Both the position numbers and the translations under genes were made by a program. The notes under the pieces were generated by a model. That model was not told where the DNA came from and made no database searches. It was given only the letters and a program-made list of their open reading frames with translations. Below are positions 44,165-56,768 of a stretch of 64,000 nucleotides of DNA, one piece after another (the stretch's first letter is position 1; each line of letters opens with the position of its first letter). The stretch comes from Saccharina japonica (lineage: Eukaryota > Sar > Phaeophyceae > Laminariales > Laminariaceae), in contig MEHQ01002901.1 in NCBI GenBank assembly GCA_008828725.1, positions 37,871 to 101,870 on the forward strand. The letters run 5' to 3'.

Positions 44165-44910
44165 GGTTGCAGTACACAGTGCTACTGCTGTTGTGGTGTA
44201 TTGAATATAGTATGCATTGCTGCTGCTTTAGTGATGCCTTGAATACAGTATATGGTACTACTGCTGTAGTGCGGTACTACTGCTGTAGTGATGTCTTGAT
44301 TACAGTATACGGTAGCACTGCTCTAGTGATATACTGATTGCAGTAGACTATTAATAGTGGTCAGCTTCAAAGGCTGCTAGCATTGGTACCCGAGCTCAAA
44401 TCCCATCGTGGTGAGATTTTGACTTTATTAGAAAAAGTAAGAAGGAACCAATTGCTGAGTGCGCCTTCGTGGCGTCGGTACGCAGGCGGAATCCGACGTA
44501 AGTCGACGAGGGAAGAAAGTGCTGAAATCTCCTCGCGATAAAAATGTAAGGCACGTACCGTAGTGGGGAGGGGGGGGGGAGAAGAACCTACTTAGTGACC
44601 CCGGATCTGAGTTACGACTAAGGAGGGAGAGAGAAAGGAAGGGCGAAGATAATAAATGGGATGGAAAATAATAAAATAAAAATAAATGCAGTACTGCGGC
44701 TTTAGGGATATCTTGATTACAGTATACGGTACTACTGCTGTAGACATATTTTGGTTACAGTATACAGTACTACTGCTGTAGTGACATCTTGATTACAGTA
44801 TACGGTAGCACTGCTGTAGTTATATCTTGATTTTAGTATCGTACGGTATTACTGCTGTAGTGATATCTTGCTTGCAGTATCGTACGGTACTACTGCTGTA
44901 GTGGCCCGAG
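44165..44910 (+). repeat. 38-42-bp minisatellite interrupted by a SINE
   Basis: The core GGTACTACTGCTGTAGTGAT with CTTGATTACAGTATAC repeats on both sides of the SINE at 44346-44686. Confidence 0.8.
44346..44686 (+). mobile_element. tRNA-derived SINE, head type 3, inserted in a minisatellite
   Basis: Same head type as 30081-30385 with a damaged A box, the full body, and an AATAAA-rich tail. TGCAGTA occurs on both sides (44339-44345, 44687-44693). Because the minisatellite itself contains CAGTA often, the duplication is only moderate evidence. Confidence 0.65.
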
Positions 44911-45992
44911 CAGAATGCGTTAGGCGCGACTGTAAAATGCAAAAAAAAACAGAAGCGAATGTGCCGCATGCACAGCAGCTGTCGTGGGGACCTGGGGACC
45001 ATTATATTTCGTCGGCTTACTGCTGCTGCTGCTGCTGCTGCTACTTTGCTGCATGCTTGGAATATCGGTGGCGGTGTTTACAAGGACGAGTAGCACGCAC
45101 GGCAAGAGACATGCAACACGCTACCCTTTGCAGCCGGTGTGAGATCGACCTATTGAAACGCTACGACGATTCATTGTCGTACATGTTTGTTTTTTCGGGA
45201 GGACAGCAGATGGTCAGAGCGTCGAGCCTCGAGACCTGCTTCCCCGGTCATAGACGGTCGGTGTACGTAGCACTGGCGAGAGCTCGTAGCCCAGGGATAG
45301 TACCAAACAGCGAACACAAATGTTCCCGCGGTATAATAAGAGACAGCAAGCGGTAACTCGAAAATTAAACCACGGTGTCGATGAATGGTCGATATCTTAT
45401 TTGTGAAAAAGGTGAAGCCGCAGCGATCATGTCGGCGACATCATCATCATGGAGACACCACCATTCTCCTGTGGTCGTTTTTCGTCGTACACGTCGAAGT
45501 GAATGTTACGCCCACGGGTATATACAATATCATCTGTAATGTTCCGACGTACAGTATCACAGTACCGGTCCTGTCACGAAAAAACGGAAACCCCGCCCCA
45601 ATAAGGCTAGGTGTCATATCTGAAAAAGGTTGTACTCCACACAAACTTCAGTATAACCTGTCCCGACTTTATCATTGCTCCGGAATATTCAGGCCAAGAG
45701 TCTTGTGGGGAACTTTTTTATGAGGGGGGGCGGTTTATGTACGCCAGGCCGGCTGTCGGCTGTTGGTGGCGAACGACAGAGGAAGCTGGTGAACCAGTGG
45801 CTTCCATCCTCGCAAGGTCGAGCGCTTATTCAACGCGACGGGCGCTTGCCGAACGAGAAACCGAGACCAGCGAGATCAGCGAGCGGAATGTTCCGGGAAC
45901 CGTCCTGGCGTACCGTACAGCAGTGATGCGTCAGGCTCCGCTGTTGGTGACACACGAAGATAAAAAAACACAAAATAATACGAGCTCGTACT

Positions 45993-46340
45993 TGGCTGGA
46001 ATCTATTTATCCACGCCCTACACTTCAGACGAGACACTGGGAATATCTTCGTGGTATATAGCTGGCCGTTAAACGCTATGAATTAGTGTACGAGGGGAAA
46101 ATATTTGCACGAGCATGATAACGCAACAACAAAAACTAAGCTCCTTGGCTGGAATCGATTTCCTCCAAACCCTTCAATTCAGACGAGACTCTGGGAATAT
46201 CTTGGTGGTGTATAGCCGGCCGTTAAACGCTATGGATCTGTACGAGGAAAAAGGTTTGCAGGAGCACGGATTTGTACGACGAAACGGGTATGCAGGTGCA
46301 TGGGTCCGTACTGCGAAGCAGGTTTGCACGAGCATGGTGC
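45993..46340 (+). repeat. Tandem duplication of about 153 bp plus a 34-bp array
   Basis: TTGGCTGGAATC ... GGCCGTTAAACGCTATG occurs at about 45993 and 46146. From 46230 three units of about 34 bases (TGTACGA ... TTTGCACGAGCATGG type) follow. Confidence 0.7.
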
Positions 46341-46738
46341 CGTGGTCATCGTCACAAGGTCACATCAGAGGCCATCAAAGGTAGGGCGTGGTACACACAT
46401 CCACGCCAAGTAGCTTAGAGTTTGGCGTTACTGTGCTCTCCTATTGTCCCCAACAGCCGACGGCTGACCTGAAGCATTTGACTACGTACTAACTCTCTGT
46501 ACAGCGGAGCAGTAAGTACACCATACCATTGTTAGTAGCTGACGTCGGTGACAATCGCGTGAAACGAACGTTTGTGCTGTCCGTTTGTGCGGTTGTATCC
46601 TATCCATACGTATCCTAAATGTAAAATGGCAATCCGCACGCTTGTACCAGGGTGGAGTCTCGTCCTGTCCCGTAGAGTTGCGAATTTCCCCCCGCGTTCT
46701 CAAGGTCACCGCGGAAGTATAAGTAATTTGGTGTCTTT

Positions 46739-46840
46739 TACTGGGGACCATAGTAAACAGGACCAACTATTGTTAGTAAAAAACATAAACATATAGGTTT
46801 TTGTATGTACCGTAGGTCCTATTTACTATGGCTCCCCGAA
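46739..46840. mobile_element. Short palindromic MITE, decayed copy
   Basis: It shares ATAGTAAACAGGACCAA, TATAGGTTTTTGTATG and GTCCTATTTACTATGG with the 32196 family. The outer ends have diverged. Confidence 0.6.
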
Positions 46841-47004
46841 ATAGTAGATCCGTGTAGACAGGCGTTTCGCCAAAATGTCCGACCGACTCGACCGGCCACG
46901 CTGAGAGTGGCCCGGCCGTACGTTGCGTCGTGGCACCTATCGAGAAGGACTCCCATGTAGACTGTGTGTAATGCAAAAGGCACCAGTGGTGACCATTGAC
47001 GGTC

Positions 47005-47326
47005 GGCCGCCCCGGTAGACTTCGCAGTGGTCAGCTCCAAAGGCTACTAGCATTGGTACCCGAGTTAAAATCCCACCGTGGTGAGATTTTGACTTTATTT
47101 GAAAAAAAAAAGGAACCAATTGCTGAGAGCGACCTTCGGGGCGTGGGTAGACGGAACCCGACGCGAGTCAACGAGGGAAGAAAGTGCTGAAATCTTCTCG
47201 CGACAACAGTTCAAGGCACGCACCGTAGTGGGGAGGGGGGAGAAGAGCCTACTTTGTGACCCCTGATCCGAGTTACGGCTAATGAGGGAGAGAGAAAAGA
47301 AGGGAGAAGGTAACACATGGGATGGA
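47005..47326 (+). mobile_element. tRNA-derived SINE, head type 3
   Basis: CCCCGGTAGAC start, B-box-like GAGTTAAAATCCC (degenerate), A-rich spacer and common body ending ATGGGATGG. Confidence 0.6.
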
Positions 47327-47570
47327 CACACAGAGAGATTGACGAGCCGACCGCAGCGCGGGGGGGTGGTATACTCGGAATATGAAGGATACTGCGGGAG
47401 CATCTGTGAAACACTTGACAATATGTGGGTCACGGCAGCAACGAAAGGAGCGCTGCGTAACCGTTGTGCTTGGCGCCACCTAACGGTGATGTTTCGACTA
47501 CCACAAGATGCACTCACAACAGCAGTACGTAGTGGACCAGCGGGAGAGAGGAGGGTTGCTCATACAGGAG

Positions 47571-47737
47571 TGGGGCCTATCTAAGGCGACCCCGTGCCAA
47601 GAAATTTTGACCGCCTTATCTCGAGTGGTCGCCTTATTCGTATAGTCACTTGTATTTAAAGTTACAGCCGTGCCCGTCGATTTTGACCGCCTTATCTCGA
47701 GTGGTCGCCTTATTCATGTCGCCTTATATAGGCCCCA
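47571..47737. mobile_element. Small TIR element with internal direct repeat
   Basis: TGGGGCCTATCTAAGGCGAC at the left, the inverse of GTCGCCTTATATAGGCCCCA at the right. A stretch of about 35 bases around GACCGCCTTATCTCGAGTGG occurs twice inside. Confidence 0.6.
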
Positions 47738-47821
47738 GTACTGTAGTACCGCTTATTCCAGAAAAAGGGTTCTTATGTAAACAGACTTGACGAGACGACT
47801 ACTTTTTTTTACAATTGTTTT

Positions 47822-47922
47822 ACATCCCATTTATCATGTTCGCCCTTGTTTCCTCACTCCTTCCTGCTTGTGACTCAGATCCGTGGTCACAACGTAGGCT
47901 CTTCTCCCTCCTCCCCACTACG
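47822..47922 (-). mobile_element. SINE body fragment
   Basis: Only the 3' half of the family body is left, from CCCATTTAT to CCCCACTACG on the + strand. Confidence 0.5.
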
Positions 47923-49738
47923 AGCTGGACCAGCCATAAAATGGTTTAAACGTCGGATTGGCGATGCCCCCATCAATTTTACGAAATTGGACTTGATTTT
48001 AGGACATGGTGCCGTTCATGCGCTCACCGACATATTGACCTTCGGCCCTATAAGTTTTTTGTTTTCTTCCAAGAGATAGGACCGATCCAACAACCCGAAA
48101 AATTAAAAAGCGACCAAAACTAGGGCTCACCTCCACGGGATAGGGGTAATGTTTTGTCAATTAAAAGGTTTTGAGGCGTTTCGGTTAATTTTGAGCAACT
48201 TTTGCAAAACAAGATTAGGCAGTGTGTGTGGTCTGGAGGCAAAGGACGACCGCAGGAACTATACTGCTACTGCTACTGCTGTACCCTCGATTGGTTGTAG
48301 CGGACGCCCTGCTACTGTGCAGCAGCTTTTGGGCCCACTATGTCAATGAAATGACATCGAGCCTTCGATCCATTATTATTTCGTACCGATACGTCCGTAA
48401 ATGTAGTGTTGTTTTGACGTTCATTCTATCAAACAAGCGGTTGATATATTTACGGACAGAGTGGTACGTAGTGAGTGGTGCTTCGTGCAGCAAGATATAC
48501 ATACGCCCACATCAAGTGCGTCGTGTACGCAGACGACGACAACAACAGGGACGTACTTGACGCACTACATAACTGCTGCTGACCTCTCGACTGTGTGCTG
48601 AATCACACTACTACTGCTGCTGCTTCTGCTGCTTGCTGCTGCTGTGTAGCAGCAGCACATCACACACGAAGTTAGATCGTCGGTGGAACCCAACAAAAAA
48701 GATGCCAACTACGCGGCTCGAACAACACACAGAGTAGAGAGAGGTGCGTGGTGGTGCAGGCAAACGATGACGACAGACAGCAAGAACGTACGCCTGCTAT
48801 CCTCTCAGGCTGTGATAATTGCACTGCTACAGCTACTGCTGGGTGGTGCAACAGAACAGCAGAGGAGGAATGTATTTTTGTTGGTGGCGGTTGGGCTCAT
48901 GGTGGGTGTCGTCGGGAGGTAGGATAATGTGCATGCTCTCGGGTCTGCCTGTCCATCCTCGGTGATGCATGATAGGTGTTCCGATACACGCAGGTAACTA
49001 TTATAGTGCACCGTGGGTGTGCCGCCTCACACGCATGGTGCTGCCTGGTGCTGCTGCTGCTGCTGGGCGGCAGGGTTGCTGCAGCGATGTGCAATAGCCT
49101 GAGGGTTGTACTCGTAACGCTCGGCTTGTGCTCGGCAGCAGTGTAACGGCACTGCTGACCAATCACGGTAATTTTGCAACTCAAAATGCAACTCAAAGCT
49201 CACATGTGATAGGTGGAAGCACGACATTCATGTTTTGTTTTCAAGTTGTTTTTTTATTGCAAGTCATAACTTTGGTCCTATTCCTTGGCCCAGTGCCAAA
49301 AGGGGGGGAAAAAAAAGTAGGGCCGACAGCAGTGAATGCCTTTGAATGTGCGATTCAAATCCGGGGTTAAAAATCCAGTGCAAAGTTCTCAAAATTGAAC
49401 GGGGCATCGCAGAAATGCCATTTTTTTCGCAATGACTTCACTTAGTGTGTGGGGTCGGTTTTGGTAATATCTCTTGATGGGTGGCGAATTGGGCAACGAG
49501 ACTTTCATCGCTCTTCTCCTTGTGTCTTCAGTACTGTCTCCGTCAAGATTCGTAATGATTGAAAACGACGATTTCTATACGAATTTTGTGTCGAAAGGTT
49601 GGTGTTTTTGAGTTTTCGCGGATATCTCGGCGAGATCGAGTCGGGGGGAAAAAACTATAGTTTTTTTCTTTCGTATACGAGTTTTGCTTTCATAAGCAGT
49701 GGTGTGTCAGAGGGTTAGTGTCCCCAATTTGTGTAACC
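47923..49738. other. No gene recognised
   Basis: CTG/CAG-rich patches at 48600-48660 and 49030-49080. Otherwise only short frames. Confidence 0.4.
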
Positions 49739-50266
49739 TACCGTAATCATGCGAGGGTTCGCACCGGGTGCGATCGCGTTTTTAAATGTTTCTACGTTGT
49801 GTTTTTTATCGCACCCCGGTGCTATCTCTCCGATGGGTGCGTTCTCTCCGATGGGGGTGCGGAAACACAATTAAATCATGCCGTTCTTCTATTTTGGCGC
49901 ACCCCCGGTGCGATCTCTCCGATGGGTGCGCTGCTGAATCGAAATACACCGGGCCGTACTGGGGCAACGGTGCTGCGTAAATGACTCAAAGCTACCTAAA
50001 ACGACTTGACCTACCATGCGTTGATAAAGTACGTTTGAGGGGAGTGGGGCACTGGTGATATCTCATCGGAGTATGAAAGAAATGATAATATTACCTTCTG
50101 ACTACAGACCCGCTGCGGTGGCCCTCAAATTTCTATTTATGTCGGAGAGATCGCACCGAAAACACGATTAAATGTTTCTACCTTGTGTTTTTTATCGCAC
50201 CCCGGTGCTATCTCTCCGATGGGTGCCAACCTTCCGATGGGTGCGAACCTTCGCATGATTACGGTA
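49739..50266. mobile_element. MITE with TA-flanked inverted repeats, 528 bp
   Basis: Left TACCGTAATCATGCGAGG and right CGCATGATTACGGTA are inverse. TA at both ends is the Tc1/mariner target. The interior repeats CTCTCCGATGGGTGC several times. Confidence 0.65.
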
Positions 50267-50346
50267 ATTTGCGGTGGTTCACGAGATACGATTTTAGGAA
50301 GCTTGCAGCTTTCTCGGTTTTATGGCTGGCCCAGCTCGTACGCGTA

Positions 50347-50424
50347 CGGTACGGTTCTTGCCTTGCATTTTTATCGCGAGAAGACTTCAACCCTTTCTTT
50401 CTCTCGTCGACTCGCATCGAATTG
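50347..50424 (-). mobile_element. SINE body fragment
   Basis: An internal piece of the body (ATCGCGAGAAGACTTCA ... CTCGTCGACTCG on the + strand), truncated at both ends. Confidence 0.5.
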
Positions 50425-50624
50425 CCTACGTACATAACTCAAACCCAACCCTAAGCCAATCAGACCAACCCTAACCCTGACCCTTAGCCAATCAGATCAA
50501 TCAGACCAAATGTCGAAACAGCAGTAGTGGTAAGTTCGCTGGGAGAGAGGGGGTTCTTACGTCTGAACGAGTGCCAGAGAGTTAGCCAGTCGGTGATGCA
50601 ATGATACGTCATAAGAGTACAATG

Positions 50625-50778
50625 ACTTATTCTATAATCAAGTAGTAACTACCAGAGTACCCAGTCCATCACGAATCCCACACGAACTCTATAAATAACA
50701 CATAGAACAAACATTCTACACAGCTCACAAAGTTAAGTATCTAATATTTAATCGGTAAAACTCACAGCTGACGTTTTT
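50625..50778. repeat. Dispersed repeat of about 150 bp
   Basis: A diverged relative of the segment at 51371-51520 less than 1 kb away: AGTAGTAACTAC, AACACATAGAACAAA and CTCACAGCTGACGT are shared. Confidence 0.65.
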
Positions 50779-52718
50779 ATACTCGGGAACGCTATGGTTC
50801 CAAGGAACCTTCAGGTTTGATTTAGGTGCCACCTCGAGCCATATCGAATACAACCTGGGCATCATAACAGCAGCTGAACATAAAAACAGCAGCTCATTCC
50901 CCAAAGGAAAAAAGAAAAAAGAAAGAAGAAAAAACACTTCCAACTTCATAAATAAAATACAGCATATCTACGACCAAGCAATAACAAGAATTAAAAACCT
51001 TTCGATATATAAAAACAACAACACAATACGCTCCCACACCCACAATGTTGTAAGGACGTAAGGACCTGTGATTACACTAACACGACCATACATATGGAAC
51101 CCCCCCCCCCCTACCCCCCTACCCTACCCCCTATCCCCCGTCCCCCTGTTCCCCCGTCCCCACCCTCGTCTAACAACACATTTTGTGATATAGATGTACT
51201 CGATTACTTTACCAAATATCATACTTTGTCTCCTCTATTCGGGTTATATAGTATCAGTGCGCAGATGATCATGGATACCCTTGTTACATTGTCCTGCTGA
51301 CCCGGGTGGTATCCAGGGGAGTCACTGAACTATATCCTTAACGAGGAATACACACATAACACGCGCGAACGGCTTATTATAAAATCGAGTAGTAACTACT
51401 AGGTTCCTAGTACATCACGAAGCCTAACAACCACAAATAACACATAGAACAAAAATTCTACGCAGCTCGCAAAGTTGAGTATCTACTATTCAATCGGTTG
51501 AACTCACAGCTGACGTATTTATAATAATTTTATTAAGTCCTCGACAATATATACTGCAAATAAGATTTAATCATGGAAATTCCGTTACACGAGCTGGAAC
51601 AAAAAAAAACATATGGTGCGAGGTTCGAAAGTAGCCTGCTGCTATTGCTGTACAGGTGCCTAAACGGTGGGTCGCTGTGGTTTACCCAACCACAAACGTG
51701 AGTGCATAACTTTATGATGGAATTGCCTTGTTGTCATGCGCAGTCTGCGCAGACCGATGTCACGAGCGCTGTCCAGGCAAGCTCGAGCTGCACCTATGAT
51801 CGAAAAGTCTTCAGCGTTGAAGCCGCTAAAATATTCAGACAAAATGTAGTTGCACCGCATCCCATGACTACTATCGGGCAGGACGGCACGCCGGCACACA
51901 CGCTCACAAAGCACAGCTCTTGCCTAGCAAGTGATGTGCACACGCACCTGGTATCCATGGATCCAGGCATTCACCCAGCTCGCCGGCTCACGCTCTGCGC
52001 TGCTGCTGCTCCATTTGATGACAGGTGAGCAGCAGGTAGGGATTCTTTCGCCGGGGTTTCCATTGTAGACTGAAACGTGTCTGGTTCGGGGGGCAATTCA
52101 ACACGCATTCGATCAATCTGCCAGCCTAGCCCCCCTTACCAGGCACATCTGGCGGCGCGTGGCCTTCCTTCATGCAGTAGGGGGAAGTCGAAAATATGCT
52201 TGACTCGGCTGTGACGGTGATCTGGGTTTGGGCGAGTTCTGCTGGTGTCGCGCTAATGTAAGTTGACGCGGGACGCACCATTTTTTGTCGTTGCATTCGA
52301 GAATTCCTGTTGCACGTCAGCTATGCTGCGTTGAGGGCCGACTGCAAGCTGCCGTGCCCGGCGATTGCTTTGCCGGCCCCTGGCTTGCCCCTGGCCTGCT
52401 CCGGGCTTTCCCCCTGTCGGTTGTTGGTCTCCATTCGAGAAATATGCAACGTTTGCGCTTCCAATTTCGCGGAACCAGGCCGATTTTTTTTTTTTTTTAA
52501 CTTGAACGGCCCTTCTACAGCAGCAGTCGTATGTACGAATAACGAATAGTGCAGGATCTTGCCTCGTGAGGCAGGTTCAGTGCACTGCTGTGTCCGGAAA
52601 TGTACGGATACTGTAGATACTACTATTAATACCGTAATGTTCCTTACATTTTCGTACATTTGGGTACGTACCAACATCAGGACGAGTACTCGTGCTCACT
52701 CGTGTATAGTACAAGGGC

Positions 52719-52970
52719 TCCGCTGCGCGGGCGGCTAACGCCGCCCGCTACGCTCGCGGAAGGAATAAAAGAACCAAATGTGAAAAGGGTAAAAGAGGAG
52801 CATATATTATTGTAGCTGCAACTGGCGACTTGATAATGCCAAGAGCTCCATATGTATGACGGCAAATACAGGACAAAAACGATAGTGGTGAACAACACGA
52901 AAAAATATCGCTACGAAAAGAAAGCAAAGCTTCGCTCCGAGGGCGGTTGACGCCGCCCGCTACGCTCGCG
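52719..52970 (+). repeat. Pair of GC-rich palindromes
   Basis: Two copies (52719-52759, 52931-52970) of a GGGCGG...CCGCCC stem followed by GCTACGCTCGCG, in otherwise AT-rich DNA. The duplicate pair is at 58752-58792 and 58964-59003. Confidence 0.7.
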
Positions 52971-54532
52971 CAAGGAAAGGGGCAGAAGAAGTCCACTATG
53001 TGTAAAGACCGACTTGAAAAGGCCAAAGAGATTCATGGTGCAATGCAACGAAATACTTATTGCTGTACGCAACTGAACGTACAGTACCCGTCTACTACTG
53101 CTGTATTGTGATGCATGCGTACTGGTATGCGGCATGTATGCGGCAAAGCAACTATCATACCTGTACGGCGACAGCAGTTGTACACCACAAACAAAGCAAA
53201 AAACACAAAGAACAAACGAACGTACAGGCGACTTGCAAAAGTATACGACAGTAGATCTCCATACTCCAGGACAACAAAGCTGTATGTTCGAAAGGAAGAG
53301 AAAGCACAGCAACATGGCTCGCAGGACGGCGCTGCGCTGGCTGCTAGGGGTGTGAATTGTGCCTTTTTCGTGACTGCTATGTGTGGTAGTACAACAACAG
53401 CAGTAGTAGTAGTACCTTCGATCTTTATATATAGAGAGTATGAAAGAGAAAGCACAGCATAGCACGAGCGTCAATCAAGTTGTACAAAAATCCACAAAAC
53501 TGAGAAAGACGTACATTACGTACTCGTACTCGAACAAAACGCTCCCCGCCCACCCGCGATCACCTCGCCATCGATTCGGTCCGGGTCGAGCTCTACTGCC
53601 TCTCTGCCCCAGTGAGCCCCGTGGCCCACCTCGCGTGAAGCCCGGTACTCACAGTGGCTCTCGTTCGCCCGCTCGAGGTTGCTGATGCCTCTGTAAAAAT
53701 AACGTTTGTTCGATAAATAAAGCACCGCTTGAACTTGGCTTAAATGTTCTTTTATTACAGACAAAACGATCATTATAATGTCGGACATACTGGATTCATT
53801 GCAGCAGCAGCAACAGCAAGGACCTTCATGCTCCCCTCGTGTCTCGATGGAGACGCCACGCCTAGCCACGAAAAAGCGACCGCGCTCCTTCTGACCCCAC
53901 CTCTACTGGCCAGCGCCCTCCCATACCCGCGATAGTGCCGGGCTCGCACGCGCTGTCGTGCTCACTGGGTACACGCAGGAACCCGAAACCGGAAGAAAAG
54001 GGAAACATGATCTCGCCGACAAAGTAAAAACTGGTACCACAGGAAACAGGAAGCAGCAAGTAACGAAAATAGGAGAAAACAAAGAAAGCCAAGAGCCTCC
54101 GGAAGGCAAGTAACTTCTGCTTCGGCAATTAGAGGCTGAGAGTGGCTGTGAGGTGCCAAGATATGCCGAGGAAAGCTTCCGAACCAAAGAAGATAAAGCT
54201 ATGTATGTCTATACGCGTACGACGTACCCAAGTACTGCTTGTGGCCCACCATTCCGTTCCTCCCGTGAGTTTGGTTCTAGCGAGGTCACCACCCCCCCCC
54301 ACGACCTGGGGCGATGACGGCACCCGTTTGGGTTTCGGGCGCACTACTGCTGTCTGCTTCCTGTGTCAGAACCATGTCAAGCTGCGACAGCATTTCACAC
54401 CCTCACGTGTTCCTCATGTTCATGCGCCATGCGACTGCTGGTCATGGTGATACTCACACTTCGTGCAAAATCGGCACTGGCTGATATTAATAGCATCAAT
54501 CAGGAAGCGGTGCGTCCCCACTATCCCACTAT

Positions 54533-54645
54533 TACGGAGGGCCATAGTAAATAGGACCAAGTATTGTTAGTAAAAATAGGTAAATATATAGGTTTTTGTG
54601 TGTACCGTAGGTGCTATTTACTACTGTTTACTATGGCCCCCCGTA
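54533..54645. mobile_element. Short palindromic MITE in duplicated block copy 1
   Basis: TACGGAGGGCCATAGTAAA to TTTACTATGGCCCCCCGTA. The corresponding element in copy 2 is 60566-60678. Confidence 0.7.
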
Positions 54646-56095
54646 AATACTGCTGTTTGCGTGTACATCTGGTATTCTATGAGATATCATGTGCCTCCCT
54701 TAACAGCGGGCATGCTGCTGACCCTTCGTTGTCGTCTCGTCTCTGCTCTTGGGCTTGTTGATGCCAGGCTCGAGAGGTGCAATTCCAATTTTTACTTATG
54801 ATGACATCACGACCGTACGCATGATACGTATTACCAGGTAGTACTGCAGTCTAACTCTGTACAGCAGCAGTAATTGACTGCTGTTGGACCAGAAAATAGG
54901 AAAATACAAGGTCGTTGCTGAGGTCTGTGGTGTTTTATGTATCATAAGCTATTGAAAGGCGTGCTCGATAGGAGTTCACGGTTTCAGCGCCAAAGTAATG
55001 AATTTTCCAAAAGGACTTCTGCGCAAACGCTATAGGTATACTTCGAAGTATTAATGCTTGCATTGCTGACTGAACCAGTGCACCACCGGTAGTTTCTTGG
55101 GCAACTCAGCTCGAAGCGCAGTTGTGGCATTCTTGTGGTTGAGGTGATTGCTCTCATAACATGTTCTACCTGATACCTGTTGCCGGTATACGGCAGGGCA
55201 GCAGTAGCCACAGCAATACAAAATAAACCTCTGGTTGCTGTGGCGTTATGGGTGTTCGTGTTCGCCAGGCACTAGAGTATTGAGTTATGCACTCGTCGTA
55301 TGGTGCGAGAGAGCCGTAAGTACGAACCAGTCAGAAAGCTGCAATCTACAGGGTTGTCGAGTTGTTGATTCTCCACACGAGATGGACAACACACAAGCTC
55401 AAGGCACAATATCCGTATACTCGTACACGCACTGTATAGTAGACGGCAGCAGTAGCGATGCCAAAACGGGCGCGATAATGCAGTAACCAGGGATGACAAA
55501 TCGTTTTCTTTTTTGTTACGCGTAACCAACCAGGGTCGCCGTAACAATCCCCCCCCCTCGAAATCACGTTTCCCCCGAGCCCCTTATATAAAAAAGCCGC
55601 TTCAGCTGGTTAGAAACCCAAATGCACCGAGCAGCAGAGCAGAAGCACACCGGCACGCAGCACAGCAGTTCCTTACAAATAGGGCTCAACACAGGCCAAA
55701 CGGAGTCCAGTGCAAACAACACATACGCGTACGCCGGGGATATACCTACTTCATCCCCGGGGGGCTAATGTTGTAAAACCCCCTGATCGTTGACGTAATT
55801 ACGCGCAAGTTTTTCGAAAGACTGTTTCGCCGTAATTACGCGTGATATTTTGGTCAGTTTTGACGTTTTGTGCATCCCTGGCAAAAGCCCGCGGCATAAG
55901 ACACGTCCAAGTACATACGCACCATAGTAGACGGCACCAGTACGTGGCATGGCGAAACGGGACAGCAGTCGACAGACTCCGAGCTCCGAGCAGGCAGCAG
56001 TGCTGTGCGCCGAGCGCAGCAAACACTTCGGCTCCTTTCGGCAGCTCCGTCCGGCATCATTTTGGCGATAATTTTGATCCCCCTCCCCGTGCTCG

Positions 56096-56205
56096 GTCGG
56101 TGCAAAACCCGACGTGCTCCTTCCCCACATTGTAGGGATGCGAGGGTGTATGTGGCCATCCGACCACGGCCATGCCTGACGACGAGTGCTCCCCCCCCCC
56201 GCCCC
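56096..56205 (+). mobile_element. LINE 3' tail, subfamily A, in duplicated block copy 1
   Basis: It contains GTCGGTGCAAAACCC, the GGGATGCGAGGGT core and GACCACGGCCATGCC, ending in about ten C. The same element is at 62130-62239 in copy 2. Confidence 0.55.
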
Positions 56206-56439
56206 CCGCGCGCGGGACCCACCCCCTGCCCCTTTTCCCACGCCATCACAACTCTATCCAGGGATCCGGACGAGCTAAGGAACTTCGGCTACCTTATCCT
56301 GTCCGTGGAATCGCTCATCATTACCTGCTACTGGCCGCGGCTTTTTCCTCCCCGCCGGCTTCATCGCCGAAGACGCCGTCGGATTGCCGGCGGTGGTTCG
56401 TTCTGTTCCGCTGCTGGTGTTGGTGGTGGTGGTGGCGAT

Positions 56440-56700
56440 AGATTGAGGAGCCGCAGGAGTGGCAGCGGCGCCAGGAGTCGTAGGAGCGATAGCGGTGCGT
56501 TGAGCAGGAGGAGTGGCAGCGACGCAAGGAGCCGAAGGAGTGACAGCGGTGCGTTGAGCAGGAGGAGTGGCAGCGACGCCAGGAGCCGAAGGAGTGACAG
56601 CGGTACCAGGAGTCGCAGGAGCGATAGTGGTGCGCTGAGCAAGAGGAGTGACAGCGGGGCTGGCAGCCGCAGGAACGGCAGCGGCACCTCCGCTTGTGGG
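56440..56700 (+). repeat. 27/54-bp GC-rich minisatellite (copy 1)
   Basis: Units encode, on the + strand, alternating SRRSGSDAR and SRRSDSGAL. The three - strand frames stay mostly open too, reading Leu/Pro-, Arg/His/Ser/Cys- or Ala/Pro/Thr-rich. This makes the open frames here poor evidence for a gene. Copy 2 lies at 62474-62734. Confidence 0.7.
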
Positions 56701-56733
56701 GACGGGGGTGGCGACGTCGACGGCGGAGGCGGC

Positions 56734-56768
<35 letters not shown>

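Larger units (their letters stand above)
44911..47004. other. No gene recognised
   Basis: CTG run near 45020-45045. A 153-codon + strand frame (45611-46072) overlaps a local tandem duplication and has no known motif. Confidence 0.35.

Noticed and set aside
45611..46072. 153-codon + strand frame
   Set aside because: No motif, and its end is part of a local tandem duplication. Too weak to call.
55765..56249. Open frames reading HPRIPTM-GRSTSGF on the - strand
   Set aside because: This peptide is the antisense of the LINE A tail and also appears at 63375-63689. It is a repeat, not a gene.
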